Part shown: in pieces, positions 1-12,350 of the stretch
Layout: the number at the start of each line of letters is the position of its first letter
Position numbering within the stretch: the first letter of the stretch is position 1
Origin: Lepidurus packardi
Taxonomy: Eukaryota > Arthropoda > Branchiopoda > Notostraca > Triopsidae
Assembly: GCA_023053545.1 (NCBI GenBank)
Contig: JAKZAN010000047.1
Coordinates: forward strand, 310,001 to 374,000
Length of the DNA: 64,000 nt
Direction of reading: 5' to 3'
The notes under the pieces: generated by a model
What the model was told of the DNA's origin: nothing
What the model saw: only the letters and a program-made list of their open reading frames with translations
Database searches by the model: none
Program-made: the position numbers and the translations under genes

Positions 1-1857
1 CTATAAACCAGTTTTAACAAACCAGTTTATAAACTAGCTTAAACCAGTTTAGACCAGTGTAAAAAAGTTTAAACCAGTTTGAACTAGTATAAACCAGTTT
101 AGACCTGCTTAAACCAGTGTATACCTGTTTAAACCAGTTTAAGCCAGTTAAAACCGGTTTAAACCAGTCTCTAAACTAGTTTAACAGGTTTAAACCGGTC
201 TAAACCAGTTCAAACCCGTTTATAAACTATTTTAAACCAATTTAGACCTGTTTAAACCGGTTCAAACCAGTTTGAACTTGTTTAAACCGGTATAAATCAG
301 TTCAAACCAGTTCATGAACTAGTTTAAACCAGTTTAGACCTGTTTATAAACTAGTTTAAACCAGTTTAGACCTGTTTATAAACTAGTTTAAACCAGTAGA
401 CCTGTTTAAACCGGTTTAAACCAGTCTGAACTAGTATAAACCAGTTTATAAACTAGCTTAAACCAGTTTAGACCTGTGTTAGCTAGCTTAAACCAGCTAA
501 AACCAGTTTGGACCTGCTTACACCAGTTTAAACCAGTTTATAAACTAGTTTAAACCAGTTTAAACCAGTTTAAGCCAGTTAAAACCGGTTTAACCCAGTT
601 TTTTAACTGGTTTAATTTAGTTTAAACCAGTTTTATCCAGTTTTAACCAGTTTAAGGAAGTTAAAACCAGTTTAAACCAGTTTATAAACTACTTTAAACA
701 AGTTTAGACCTGTTCAAACCAATTAAAACCAGTTTGTACTAGTATAAACCAGTTTACAAACTAGCTTAAACCAGTTTAGACCTATGTTAACCAGTTTATA
801 CCAGTTAAAACCAGTTTAGACCTGTTTACACCAGTTTAAACCTGTTAAACTAGTTTAGAAACTGGTTTAAACCGGTTTAGAGACCGTGTAAACCAGTTTA
901 AACCAGTTAAAACTAGTTAAGCACTGTTTACAAAAGTTTAAACCGGTTTAGAAACTGGGTTAAACCACTTTTGACCTGTTTAAACCAGTTTAAACCAGCT
1001 TAAGCCAGTTAAAACCGGTTTAATAGAGTTTTGTAACTCGTTTAAACTAGTTTAAACCAGTTTAATCCAGTTTAAACCAGTTTAAGCCAGCTAAAACCAG
1101 TTTATAAACTAGCTTAAACATTAGACCTGTTCAAACCAGTTTAAACCAGTTTATAAACTAGTTTATACCAGGTAAAACAAGTTTAGATCTGTTTACACCA
1201 GTTTAAGCCAGTTTATAAACTAGTTTTAACCAGTTTAAACCAGATTTAGCCAGTCTAAACCGGTTTAATCCAGTTTAAACTACTATAAACCAGTTTTAAC
1301 AAACCAGTTTATAAACTAGCTTAAACCAGTTTAGACCAGTGTAAAAATGTTCAAACCAGTTTGAACTAGTAAAAACCAGTTTAGACCTGCTTAAACCAGT
1401 CTATACCTGTTTAAACCAGTTTAAGCCAGTTAAAACCGGTTTAAACCAGTTTCTAAACTAGTTTAACAGGTTTAAACCGGTCTAAACCAGTTCAAACCCG
1501 TTTATAAACTATTTTAAACCAGTTTAGACCTGTTTAAACCGGTTCAAACCAGTTTGAACTAGTTTAAACCGGTATAAATCAGTTCAAACCAGTTCATAAA
1601 CTAGTTTAAACCAGTTTAGACCTGTTTATAAACTAGCTTAAACCAGTAGACCTGTTTAAACCGGTTTAAACCAGTCTGAACTAGTATAAACCAGTTTATA
1701 AACTAGCTTAAACCAGTTTAGACCTGTGTTAGCCAGTTAAAACCAGCTAAAACCAGTTTGGACCTGCTTACACCAGTTTAAACCAGTTTGTAAACTAGTT
1801 TAACCCAGTTTAAACCAGATTAAGCCAGTCTAAACCGGTTTAATCCAGTTTAAACTA
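1..1857 (+). repeat. Satellite A higher-order units (1282 + 575 bp), copy 1
   Basis: This stretch matches 7760-9616 at a constant offset of 7759 bp with only scattered differences by eye (for example CCTG near 841 against GCTG near 8600). Subtracting the 4620 bp occupied by element 1 and one target duplication, the original super-unit was about 3139 bp (1282 + 575 + 1282). The flanks are duplicated but the element is not, so the 3.14 kb unit was amplified before element 1 arrived. Confidence 0.85.
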
Positions 1858-3061
1858 CTATAAACCAGTTTTAACAAACCAGTTTATAAACTAGCTTAAA
1901 CCAGTTTAAACCAGTGTAAAAAAGTTTTAACCAGTTTGAACTAGTATAAACCAGTTTAGACCTGCTTAAACCAGTGTATACCTGTTTAAACCAGTTTAAG
2001 CCAGTTAAAACCGGTTTAAACCAGTCTCTAAACTAGTTTAACAGGTTTAAACCGGTCTAAACCAGTTCAAACGCGTTTATAAACTATTTTAGACCAGTTT
2101 AGACCTGTTTGAACCGGTTCAAACCAGTTTGAACTAGTTTAAACCGGTATAAATCAGTTCAAACCAGTTCATAAACTAGTTTAAACCAGTTTAGACCTGT
2201 TTATAAACTAGTTTAAACCAGTAGACCTGTTTAAACCGGTTTAAACCAGTCTGAACTAGTATAAACCAGTTTATAAACTAGCTTAAACCAGTTTAGACCT
2301 GTGTTAGCCAGTTTAAACCAGCTAAAACCAGTTTGGACCTGCTTACACCAGTTTAAACCAGTCTATAAACTAGTTTAAACCAGTTTAAGCCAGTTAAAAC
2401 CGGTTTAATCCAGTTTTTTAACTGGTTTAATTTAGTTTAAACCAGTGTTATCCAATTTAAACCAGTTTAAGGAAGTTAAAACCAGTTTAAACCAGTTTAT
2501 AAACTACTTTAAACAAGTTTAGACCTGTTCAAACCAATTTAAACCAGTTTGTACTAGTATAAACCAGTTTACAAACTAGCTTAAACCAGTTTAGACCTAT
2601 GTTAACCAGTTTATACCAGTTAAAACCAGTTTAGACCTGTTTACACCAGTTTAAACCTGTTAAACTAGTTTAGAAACTGGTTTAAACCGGTTTAGAGACC
2701 ATGTAAACCAGTTTAAACCAGTTAAAACTAGTTAAGCCCTGTTTACAAAAGTTTAAACCGGTTTAGAAACTGGGTTAAACCACTTTTGACCTGTTTAAAC
2801 CAGTTTAAACCAGCTTAAGCCAGTTAAAACCGGTTTAATAGAGTTTTGTAACTAGTTTAAACTAGTTTAAACCAGTTTAATCCAGTTTAAACCAGTTTAA
2901 GCCAGCTAAAACCAGTTTATAAACTAGCTTAAACATTAGACCTGTTCAAACCAGTTTAAACCAGTTTATAAACTAGTTTATACCAGTTAAAACCAGTTTA
3001 AACCAGTTTATAAACTAGTTTTTACCAGTTAAAACCAGTTTAGATCTGTTTACAGCAGTTT
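1..3061 (+). repeat. Satellite A, first block (TTTAAACCAG family)
   Basis: Tandem array built from a roughly 10 bp unit, TTTAAACCAG. Recurrent variants are TTTAGACCTG, TTTAAACCGG, TTTGAACTAG and a 12 bp form, TTTATAAACTAG. The variants recur in fixed order, so the array has a higher-order structure. The landmark CTATAAACCAGTTTTAACAA lies at 1, 1283 and 1858, giving units of 1282 and 575 bp. The third unit is interrupted by element 1 and ends at 7760; with the insertion and one target duplication removed it is also about 1282 bp. No coding potential was seen. Confidence 0.95.
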
Positions 3062-3074
3062 AAGCCAGTTTATA
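3062..3074 (+). repeat. 5' target-site duplication of element 1
   Basis: AAGCCAGTTTATA, repeated at 7682-7694. The empty site (AAGCCAGTTTATAAACTAG) exists elsewhere in the array, for example near 1207 and 10788. The leading AA of the 3' copy cannot be told apart from the poly(A) tail, so the certain part is 11 bp. Confidence 0.8.
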
Positions 3075-4324
3075 TATATTCCAAACCCCTGAGTCTAAAC
3101 GTAAACGCAGCCCTCAAGACGACCCCCCGGTTAAAAGAACTATCCCAACAGACCCAACCCAACCCCAAGTAGCGCTCGCCAACACTTCATCAAGAACTTT
3201 CCTTCCCGACTATGCGAAAGTTGTCCTTGAAAGTAATGACAAGCTCATGAGAGAAGTATCCTTACTCAGAGAAACCAAGACCGAACTCTTGGAGCTAGTG
3301 TCGGCTCTTTCTGGCAAAGTGGAACTCTTAACCACGAAAATCGAAACCCTGTCAGATCAATTCATTAACGCGGTTGGACAACAAGTCAATAACCCTCCCA
3401 GTGCTGCGTCTTGGTCCCAAGTGGTTGGTAAACCCTCAACAACCATTCCTAACACCCGATCGGGTAATGTGCAAACCGGCAACGATGATTTACCAGAAGA
3501 TGTTCTCTGTATTGAATTGGAAGACAACGCTAAAAGAGACGCAACTTTTTCGCGCAAAGACCTACTGGAGCTGATTGAAAAAGACCTATCACAAATTTGC
3601 CCTGAAGCCCCTAAACCAGTCCTTGCCAATAAAACAAAGTCAGGCAAAATCTTCCTGACGTTTAAGAACAAGGAAGACAAGAAAAAAAGTGAAGCCCCTC
3701 TCAAATCGGCGAAACTGCCTACTCTTGGCTCTGTAAAAACCATCACACGTCAGCCGAACTATGACGTCATTATCCACCAACTGCCGAAAGATCAAACTAT
3801 TTCAGACATTCGTTTGATGCTAATCTAGAAATATAAATAAATAATACTAATAAACCCCCCAAAAATTTCTTGAAGCACATTTCTTGAAGCACATATCGGA
3901 AAAAAACGACTTGGGTTGGAACTTCGAGGCGGGGATAGCCAAACCGCTAAATCCAGACAGTGGCAAAGCCTACGGCTCTATCATGTTCACTTGCTCCTCA
4001 ATCGAATGTAAAAAATCATTGCTAAACCTCGGTTCACTCTACGCATATAATCGTCGAGTCCAAATAGAAGACACCCGTCGTTCCCCTGTAGTCCAATGTT
4101 TTCGCTGCCAAGAATACGGACACATTGCTTTGAATTGTAAGAGCACAAGCTCGAAATGCGGCAAGTGCGCCCGCACCGATCACGAAACTAGGAGCTGCAA
4201 CTCCAAAAATCTAAAATGCTCAAACTGCAAAGGAATACACGCAACGTATGATCCATCATGCCCCGTTCGCATTGATCACATACGAAAAATTTCCGACCGC
4301 AACAAAACACCCCGGAGGCAATGA
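3075..4324 (+). pseudogene. Gag-like ORF1 of element 1, N-truncated and frameshifted
   Basis: Would encode the RNA-binding, nucleic-acid chaperone protein of the element. The frame is open from the left junction (3075) with no start codon; the first ATG, at 3247, is internal by comparison with element 2. The first part is a basic, proline-rich segment, then a likely coiled coil (about 3220-3340), then a conserved central domain. It stops at TAG, 3826-3828. The sequence resumes one frame over from about 3881 to TGA at 4322-4324. The second part carries three zinc knuckles (about 4097-4280): CX2CX4HX4C twice, then CX2CX3HX6C, the same spacings as element 2. The shift is explained by an extra 70 bp at 3811-3880. 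The terminal TGA overlaps the ORF2 ATG as ATGA. As it stands it cannot make an intact protein. Confidence 0.88.
3811..3880 (+). other. 70 bp AT-rich insertion disrupting ORF1 of element 1
   Basis: Between a conserved LPKD motif and the next LNP motif, element 2 has 28 residues. Element 1 also has 28 if bases 3811-3880 are skipped. The extra 70 bp are AT-rich with several stops, and their end carries a 14 bp tandem duplication (ATTTCTTGAAGCAC at 3865-3878 and 3879-3892). Seventy bases shift the frame by one. The two copies adjoin rather than flank the insert, which looks more like faulty repair or slippage than a transposon insertion. Confidence 0.7.
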
Positions 4325-7300
4325 CCGACGGACTCAAACTTATTATCCAAAATATCAGGAAAAGTAAAAATCAACTAGAAGAACTTACCAGAGAAGCGAA
4401 CAGGAGAGCAATTGATACAATAATCGCAATCGAACCACCCCAAAATTATCAACGCTCCACTGTTATGGGCTATAATATAGTCAAAGCTGGCACGGAATAC
4501 GAGGGAATAATAATCCTTAGCAAGAGGGAAAGTCCAGGATACATAATAGAAATAAAGCCGCTGTATGCTGTCTTAAGTCTTCAAAGCCCAAATGTTGCCC
4601 CAGTCCTTCTTATAGCACTCTACAGAAGACACACGGAAAATATGATTGAACTCCTCCAAGAAATATGGGATCGCTACCATAATCTGGGTTCTAAAGTAAT
4701 CATCACAGGCGATTTTAATGCCCATCACTGGCTATGGGAGAGTAAAACACCAGATAACCCAGGCAATGAGCTGTATAACTTTGTTATGGAACACAATCTT
4801 TCACTTGTCAACACACGGAACGTACCAACATTCCTAAATGAACGGGGTCACCGATCAACCATAGACTTAACTTGGGTTTCTTCACAACTATCCGACGTGG
4901 TAAACTGGAAAATTCTAGAAGACTCACATTACTACAACGAGTCAGACCACGTGGCGATCGAACTCACCGTCGACCTCCCATGCTCTACTAACGTGGTCAC
5001 AAAATCCTGGTGGTGCTATCAAAAAGCAAACTGGGAGAAGCTACGTTCAGACATTGTTAAGGAGCTTTCAACCCACAAGCATTGCTTCTCTGAGCTTTCC
5101 AACTCCTCTGCCTTAGATCAAGCTGTTGAGCTGCTCACGTCAACAATTCAAAATGCTATGAATGCAAATATTCCTAGGAAATCTAATTTTAACTGGAAAA
5201 ACCCATGGTGGAACAATAAACTTGGATACCTAAGGAAACAGGCAGCGAAAGCTCTAAACATCTACAGAAAGTACGGCGGTTCCGAACGTGAAAAAATTTG
5301 GAGACACTTGAGAAACTTATACAGAACAGAAACAAGAAAATGCCTAGATCAGTTCTGGTCATTACAATTGAATACAATCAATACTAGCATATGGACCCTA
5401 GATCGCATGTTCCGAACTAAACAAAACAGCCGAATCGAACAACTAAAGCAAGAAGATGGTCTACCCTTTCCAAACGCAAGATCCAAATTAAACTATGTGG
5501 CGACGAAATTACTAGAGGGGGTCCCTTAAGTGGATCAAATCTCCCCCAGGACTTCTCACAATGAGTCTTATCATCTAAGATCCCAAGACCTCTCAGCAAC
5601 ACAAAGTTTCTCTTTAGAAGAAATTTCTAACATTGTCAAAGAGCTCCGCATTAATAAAGCTGCTGGCCATGACGGTATACAACCCAGGGTCCTCAAAGAG
5701 ATATGGGCAGTCATTGGCGAAATAATGGTTAACGTAATTAACGCTTCATTCTCGATGGGATTTTACCCGTCTACCTGGAAAATGGCTAAAGTACTTCCAC
5801 TTCCAAAACCAGACAAACAAGATTACTCAACGATAAAAAGTTTTAGACCAATTTCTCTCTTACCTGTTTTGGGGAAAGTAATGGAAAAAGCAGTTACGTT
5901 GCGTTTGCAATCATTTCTCGAAGAAAACAATATTCTAGCAGAAAACCAATGGGGTTTCCGTCCACACAGATCCACGACCGACGCGCTCCTCAGCCTAAGC
6001 AACGAAGTTCTTTCGAGTTTTGATAAAAACAAAGTTCACACTGCATTGTTACTGGATATAAAAGGGGCGTTTGACAATGTAGTACACAAGAAACTTGTCA
6101 CCGAATTACGCCAGCGTAAGATTCCGCCTAAATTAACTAATTGGATAGAAAGTTTCTTGAAAAACAGGCACGCTTTCGTTGAAAATGGAGCTGAAAGAAG
6201 TGACAATTTTAACATTTATAAAGGAGTTCCGCAAGGTTCCCCATTATCACCTATACTATTTCTGGTCTACATTAATGGGGCTCTCCGGATCATTAAAAGA
6301 AAAAGAATGTTGTCCGGGGCCTTTGCTGATGATTTACTTTTCCACGTTTCGGGACCCTCCAGCGAATGGAATGCTCAGTTCTTGGCAAAAAACATCAGTT
6401 CCCTAGAAAAATGGGGCAAAAAGCTACACCTCGAATTTTCGAAGGAGAAGACGGAACTGATCCATTTTTCTAGGAGACGCTCACAGGAAGACGCCCCACT
6501 TCTTTGGGGAGAAAACACGATATTCCCGAAAAAAGCAGTTAGATACCTGGGCGTCATATTCGACAGCCAGTTGAAATGGACTAGCCATACACACTTCCTA
6601 GCAGCTCAGGTAAATTCAATCCTACAACGTCTGAAAAAACTCAGCAAATCCTCAAGAACAATCACCTGCAAGCAACTCAGAAATGTTGTTCAAGCCACTA
6701 TACTCTCAAAACTGAGGTACGGATACGCAGCTTGGAACAACATCTCACATACTGGACTACTCCCATTGAGTCAACTATTCCGAAGGGGACTCCTTATTAT
6801 CACAGGAGCCCTATCAACGACGCCATCAGCAGCATTAGAAGTGGAAGCGGGTCTCCCTCCGCTGGACCTTATACTCCAGAAATCAATGCTAAGGAATTTC
6901 GCAAGACGGAATTGGAATAAATGGCCCACACAAGCAAAATACTCCAAGCATAAACGGTACATGTCTTGTTCAGAGAGAGCTAGACTCCTCACGGCAAAAG
7001 CATGGAAAACACGTCCGAAGTCCGAAAAAGAAGCCCTGGAACAAATAGACGTAATGATAATGACCCAATGGAGGGAACGATGGCAAAACTGTACAAACCC
7101 ATTGAAAGATCTCATCACTATCCCTTCTCAAGATATTGCATCCCTTCAAATAACCAGACCTATCTTAAGCAAGATAATCCAACTTAGAACGACACACTTC
7201 CCAACTAAATGCTACTTAAAACGAATTGCTAAAACGGACTCTGACATCTGTGCCTGCCAAGACCGGTCCAAACAAGACCTATCCCACTTATTGTTTCACT

Positions 7301-7449
7301 GCCGAAGAATTAATAAGGAGAGAGCCGAACTTCTACGAGAACTGAGCAAACTAAAAGTTCATTTTAGTGTAAACTCTGTACTTACTACCTCGAAGGCTTT
7401 TCCCGCCCTTGTCACCTTCATGCAGAAAGCTATTGATTCCTGTCGCTAA
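4321..7449 (+). pseudogene. ORF2 of element 1: APE endonuclease-reverse transcriptase with one nonsense codon
   Basis: One frame of 1042 sense and stop codons interrupted only by TAA at 5527-5529 (codon 403). That splits it into a 402-residue endonuclease part and a 639-codon RT part; the codon after the stop is GTG, not ATG. Apurinic-type endonuclease residues are visible: N11 (QNIRK), E38 (IEPP), GDFNAH at 130-135, D182, SDH at 208-210. RT motifs follow: SFRPISLL, QWGFRP, motif A LLLDIKGAFD (about codons 575-584), motif B KGVPQGSPLSP (from 634), and FADD (668-671, near 6322). A C-terminal Cys-His cluster (CAC...HLLFHC) ends the protein. No RNase H domain is seen, as in the Jockey clade. All catalytic residues survive, so inactivation is recent or mild, but nothing suggests programmed readthrough. 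Confidence 0.9.
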
Positions 7450-7660
7450 TTTTAAGCCCTGTTTCACAAACCCTTTTACGTTATTTTTATCTCACACCCA
7501 TCAACCCTAGTCATTTCAAACAAGTTTCCTCACTCGTGGTTTGTTCACCCAAGTTAAGAGTGGAACACAAACCCACTCATGAGGTTATGGTGATTATCGA
7601 AATCCAGATTGTAGATACTGTAAGAAAGCCAATAGGCATTAGCCTACGCCTAAATAAATT
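7450..7660 (+). other. 3' UTR of element 1 with terminal hairpin and AATAAA
   Basis: Non-coding 211 bp. Near its end is a perfect 5 bp stem, TAGGC-ATTA-GCCTA (7633-7646), followed by ACGCC-type bases as in the other two elements. AATAAA lies at 7653-7658, only a few bases before the A tail. The hairpin probably helps the reverse transcriptase recognise its own RNA (inference from other non-LTR 3' stem-loops). Confidence 0.65.
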
Positions 7661-7683
7661 AAAAAAAAAAAAAAAAAAAAAAA
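7661..7683 (+). other. Poly(A) tail of element 1
   Basis: Uninterrupted run of about 23 A, the last two possibly belonging to the target duplication. Its uniform length argues that the insertion is not very old. Confidence 0.9.
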
Positions 7684-7694
7684 GCCAGTTTATA
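7682..7694 (+). repeat. 3' target-site duplication of element 1
   Basis: AAGCCAGTTTATA, matching 3062-3074. Satellite A continues in the expected phase straight afterwards. Confidence 0.8.
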
Positions 7695-10600
7695 AACTAG
7701 TTTTAACCAGTTTAAACCAGATTAAGCCAGTCTAAACCGGTTTAATCCAGTTTAAACTACTATAAACCAGTTTTAACAAACCAGTTTATAAACTAGCTTA
7801 AACCAGTTTAGACCAGTGTAAAAAAGTTTAAACCAGTTTGAACTAGTATAAACCAGTTTAGACCTGCTTAAACCAGTGTATACCTGTTTAAACCAGTTTA
7901 AGCCAGTTAAAACCGGTTTAAACCAGTCTCTAAACTAGTTTAACAGGTTTAAACCGGTCTAAACCAGTTCAAACCCGTTTATAAACTATTTTAAACCAAT
8001 TTAGACCTGTTTAAACCGGTTCAAACCAGTTTGAACTTGTTTAAACCGGTATAAATCAGTTCAAACCAGTTCATGAACTAGTTTAAACCAGTTTAGACCT
8101 GTTTATAAACTAGTTTAAACCAGTTTAGACCTGTTTATAAACTAGTTTAAACCAGTAGACCTGTTTAAACCGGTTTAAACCAGTCTGAACTAGTATAAAC
8201 CAGTTTATAAACTAGCTTAAACCAGTTTAGACCTGTGTTAGCTAGCTTAAACCAGCTAAAACCAGTTTGGACCTGCTTACACCAGTTTAAACCAGTTTAT
8301 AAACTAGTTTAAACCAGTTTAAACCAGTTTAAGCCAGTTAAAACCGGTTTAACCCAGTTTTTTAACTGGTTTAATTTAGTTTAAACCAGTTTTATCCAGT
8401 TTTAACCAGTTTAAGGAAGTTAAAACCAGTTTAAACCAGTTTATAAACTACTTTAAACAAGTTTAGACCTGTTCAAACCAATTAAAACCAGTTTGTACTA
8501 GTATAAACCAGTTTACAAACTAGCTTAAACCAGTTTAGACCTATGTTAACCAGTTTATACCAGTTAAAACCAGTTTAGACCTGTTTACACCAGTTTAAAG
8601 CTGTTAAACTAGTTTAGAAACTGGTTTAAACCGGTTTAGAGACCGTGTAAACCAGTTTAAACCAGTTAAAACTAGTTAAGCACTGTTTACAAAAGTTTAA
8701 ACCGGTTTAGAAACTGGGTTAAACCACTTTTGACCTGTTTAAACCAGTTTAAACCAGCTTAAGCCAGTTAAAACCGGTTTAATAGAGTTTTGTAACTCGT
8801 TTAAACTAGTTTAAACCAGTTTAATCCAGTTTAAACCAGTTTAAGCCAGCTAAAACCAGTTTATAAACTAGCTTAAACATTAGACCTGTTCAAACCAGTT
8901 TAAACCAGTTTATAAACTAGTTTATACCAGGTAAAACAAGTTTAGATCTGTTTACACCAGTTTAAGCCAGTTTATAAACTAGTTTTAACCAGTTTAAACC
9001 AGATTTAGCCAGTCTAAACCGGTTTAATCCAGTTTAAACTACTATAAACCAGTTTTAACAAACCAGTTTATAAACTAGCTTAAACCAGTTTAGACCAGTG
9101 TAAAAATGTTCAAACCAGTTTGAACTAGTAAAAACCAGTTTAGACCTGCTTAAACCAGTCTATACCTGTTTAAACCAGTTTAAGCCAGTTAAAACCGGTT
9201 TAAACCAGTTTCTAAACTAGTTTAACAGGTTTAAACCGGTCTAAACCAGTTCAAACCCGTTTATAAACTATTTTAAACCAGTTTAGACCTGTTTAAACCG
9301 GTTCAAACCAGTTTGAACTAGTTTAAACCGGTATAAATCAGTTCAAACCAGTTCATAAACTAGTTTAAACCAGTTTAGACCTGTTTATAAACTAGCTTAA
9401 ACCAGTAGACCTGTTTAAACCGGTTTAAACCAGTCTGAACTAGTATAAACCAGTTTATAAACTAGCTTAAACCAGTTTAGACCTGTGTTAGCCAGTTAAA
9501 ACCAGCTAAAACCAGTTTGGACCTGCTTACACCAGTTTAAACCAGTTTGTAAACTAGTTTAACCCAGTTTAAACCAGATTAAGCCGGTCTAAACCGGTTT
9601 AATCCAGTTTAAACTACTATAAACCAGTTTTAACAAATCAGTTTATAAACTAGCTTAAACCAGTTTAAACCAGTGTAAAAAAGTTTTAACCAGTTTGAAC
9701 TAGTATAAACCAGTTTAGACCTGCTTAAACCAGTGTATACCTGTTTAAAACAGATAAGCCAGTTAAAACCGGTTTAAACCAGTTTCTAAACTAGTTTAAC
9801 AGGTTTAAACCGGTCTAAACCAGTTCAAACCCGTTTATAAACTATTTTAAACCAGTTTAGACCTGTTTAAACCGGTTCAAACCAGTTTGAACTAGTTTAA
9901 ACCGGTATAAATCAGTTCAAACCAGTTCATAAACTAGTTTAAACCAGTTTAGACCTGTTTATAAACTAGTTTAAACCAGTAGACCTGTTTAAACCGGTTT
10001 AAACCAGTCTGAACTAGTATAAACCAGTTTATAAACTAGCTTAAACCAGTTTAGACCTGTGTTAGCTAGCTTAAACCAGCTAAAACCAGTTTTGACCTGC
10101 TTACACCAGTTTAAACCAGTTTATAAACTAGTTTAAACCAGTTTAAACCAGTTTAAGCCAGTTAAAACCGGTTTAATCCAGTTTTTTAACTGGTTTAATT
10201 TAGTTTAAACCAGTTTTATCCAGTTTTAACCAGTTTAATGAAGTTAAAACCAGTTAAAACCAGTTTATAAACTACTTTAAACAAGTTTAGACCTGTTCAA
10301 ACCAATTAAAACCAGTTTGTACTAGTATAAACCAGTTTACAAACTAGCTTAAACCAGTTTAGACCTATGTTAAAAAGTTTATACCAGTTAAAACCAGTTT
10401 AGACCTGTTTACACCAGTTTAAACCTGTTAAACTAGTTTAGAAACTGGTTTAAACCGGTTTAGAGACCGTGTAAACCAGTTAAAACCAGTTAAAACTAGT
10501 TAAGCCTTGTTTACAAAAGTTTAAACCGGTTTAGAAACTGGGTTAAACCACTTTTGACCTGTTTAAACCAGTTTAAACCAGCTTAAGCCAGTTAAAACCG

Positions 10601-12350
10601 GTTTAATAGAGTTTTGCAACTAGTTTAAACTAATTTAAACCAGTTTAATCCAGTTTAAACCAGTTTAAGCCAGCTAAAACCAGTTTATAAACTAGCTTAA
10701 ACATTAGACCTGTTCAAACCAGTTTAAACCAGTTTATAAACTAGTTTATACCAGGTAAAACCAGTTTAGATCTGTTTACACCAGTTTAAGCCAGTTTATA
10801 AACTAGTTTTAACCAGTTTAAACCAGATTAAGCCAGTCTAAACCGGTTTAATCCAGTTTAAACTACTATAAACCAGTTTTAACAAACCAGTTTATAAACT
10901 AGCTTAAACCAGTTTAGACCAGTGTAAAAATGTTCAAACCAGTTTGAACTAGTAAAAACCAATTTAAACCTGCTTAAACCAGTGTATACCTGTTCAAACC
11001 AGATAAGCCAGTTAAAACCGGTTTAAACCAGTTTCTAAACTAGTTTAACAGGTTTAAACCGGTCTAAACCAGTTCAAACCCGTTTATAAACTATTTTAAA
11101 CCAGTTTAGACCTGTTTAAACCGGTTCAAACCAGTCTGAACTAGTTTAAACCGGTATAAATAAGTTCAAACCAGTTCATAAACTAGTTTAAACCAGTTTA
11201 GACCTGTTTATAAACTAGTTTAAACCAGTAGACCTGTTTAAACCGGTTTAAACCAGTCTGAACTAGTATAAACCAGTTTATAAACTAGCTTAAACCAGTT
11301 TAGACCTGTGTTAGCTAGCTTAAACCAGCTAAAACCAGTTTGGACCTGCTTACACCAGTTTAAACCAGTTTATAAACTAGTTTAAACCAGTTTAAACCAG
11401 TTTAAGCCAGTTAAAACCGGTTTAATCCAGTTTTTTAACTGGTTTAATTTAGTTTAAACCAGTTTTATCCAGTTTTAACCAGTTTAAGGAAGTTAAAACC
11501 AGTTAAAACCAGTTTATAAACTACTTTAAACAAGTTTAGACCTGTTCAAACCAATTAAAACCAGTTTGTACTAGTATAAACCAGTTTACAAACTAGCTTA
11601 AACCAGTTTAGACCTATGTTAACCAGTTTATACCAGTTAAAACCAGTTTAGACCTGTTTACACCAGTTTAAACCTGTTAAACTAGTTTAGAAACTGGTTT
11701 AAACCGGTTTAGAGACCGTGTAAACCAGTTTAAACCAGTTAAAACTAGTTAAGCCCTGTTTACAAAAGTTTAAACCGGTTTAGAAACTGGGTTAAACCAC
11801 TTTTGACCTGTTTAAACCAGTTTAAACCAGCTTAAGCCAGTTAAAACCGGTTTAATAGAGTTTTGTAACTAGTTTAAACTAGTTTAAACCAGTTTAATCC
11901 AGTTTAAACCAGTTTAAGCCAGCTAAAACCAGTTTATAAACTAGCTTAAACATTAGACCTGTTCAAACCTGTTAAAACCAGTTTATAAACTAGTTTATAC
12001 CAGGTAAAACCAGTTTAGATCTGTTTACACCAGTTTAAGCCAGTTTATAAACTAGTTTTAACCAGTTTAAACCAGATTAAGCCAGTCTAAACCGGTTTAA
12101 TCCAGTTTAAACTACTATAAACCAGTTTTAACAAACCAGTTTATAAACTAGCTTAAACCAGTTTAGACCAGTGTAAAAATGTTCAAACCAGTTTGAACTA
12201 GTAAAAACCAGTTTAGACCTGCTTAAACCATTGTATACCTGTTTAAACCAGATAAGCCAGTTAAAACCGGTTTAAACCAGTTTCTAAACTAGTTTAACAG
12301 GTTTAAACCGGTCTAAACCAGTTCAAACCCGTTTATAAACTATTTTAAAC
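7695..12350 (+). repeat. Satellite A, 1.25-1.28 kb higher-order units
   Basis: The landmark CTATAAACCAGTTTTAACAA recurs at 7760, 9042, 9617, 10866 and 12115, spacing 1282, 575, 1249 and 1249 bp. Positions 7760-9616 copy 1-1857. Every long unit contains a small inverted piece, CCAGTTTTTTAACTGG, able to fold on itself. No genes were found in this 4.6 kb. Confidence 0.9.

Larger units (their letters stand above)
3075..7681 (+). mobile_element. Element 1: 5'-truncated Jockey-type non-LTR retrotransposon
   Basis: A 4.6 kb insertion in satellite A with a broken Gag-like ORF1, an ORF2 (endonuclease and reverse transcriptase) with one internal stop, a 211 bp 3' UTR and a tail of about 23 A. It is bounded by 13 bp target duplications, and satellite phase resumes exactly after it. 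Its reading frame is already open at the 5' junction, and it lacks the Gag N-terminus and 5' UTR seen in element 2. It is therefore truncated, as expected from incomplete reverse transcription. In a 36-residue RT stretch it shares 22 residues with element 2, so the two are different families of one clade. Confidence 0.92.

Noticed and set aside
597-612. CCAGTTTTTTAACTGG as a transcription terminator
   Set aside because: It is a repeated part of the satellite unit, with no gene nearby and no bacterial context.
3357-3746. Open frame on the - strand opposite Gag of element 1
   Set aside because: It has no recognisable motif and lies wholly over a well-supported coding region; treated as a shadow, like those opposite both ORF2s and ORF1 of element 2.
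3811-3880. Small transposon insertion in Gag
   Set aside because: The 14 bp repeats adjoin each other rather than flank the insert, and there are no terminal inverted repeats.
5527-5529. Programmed stop-codon readthrough between endonuclease and RT
   Set aside because: TAA-GTG lacks a known readthrough context, and element 2 has no stop at the matching place.
3075-7681. Retrovirus or LTR retrotransposon
   Set aside because: No long terminal repeats, protease, integrase or RNase H; an APE endonuclease, poly(A) tail and variable 5' truncation identify a non-LTR element.
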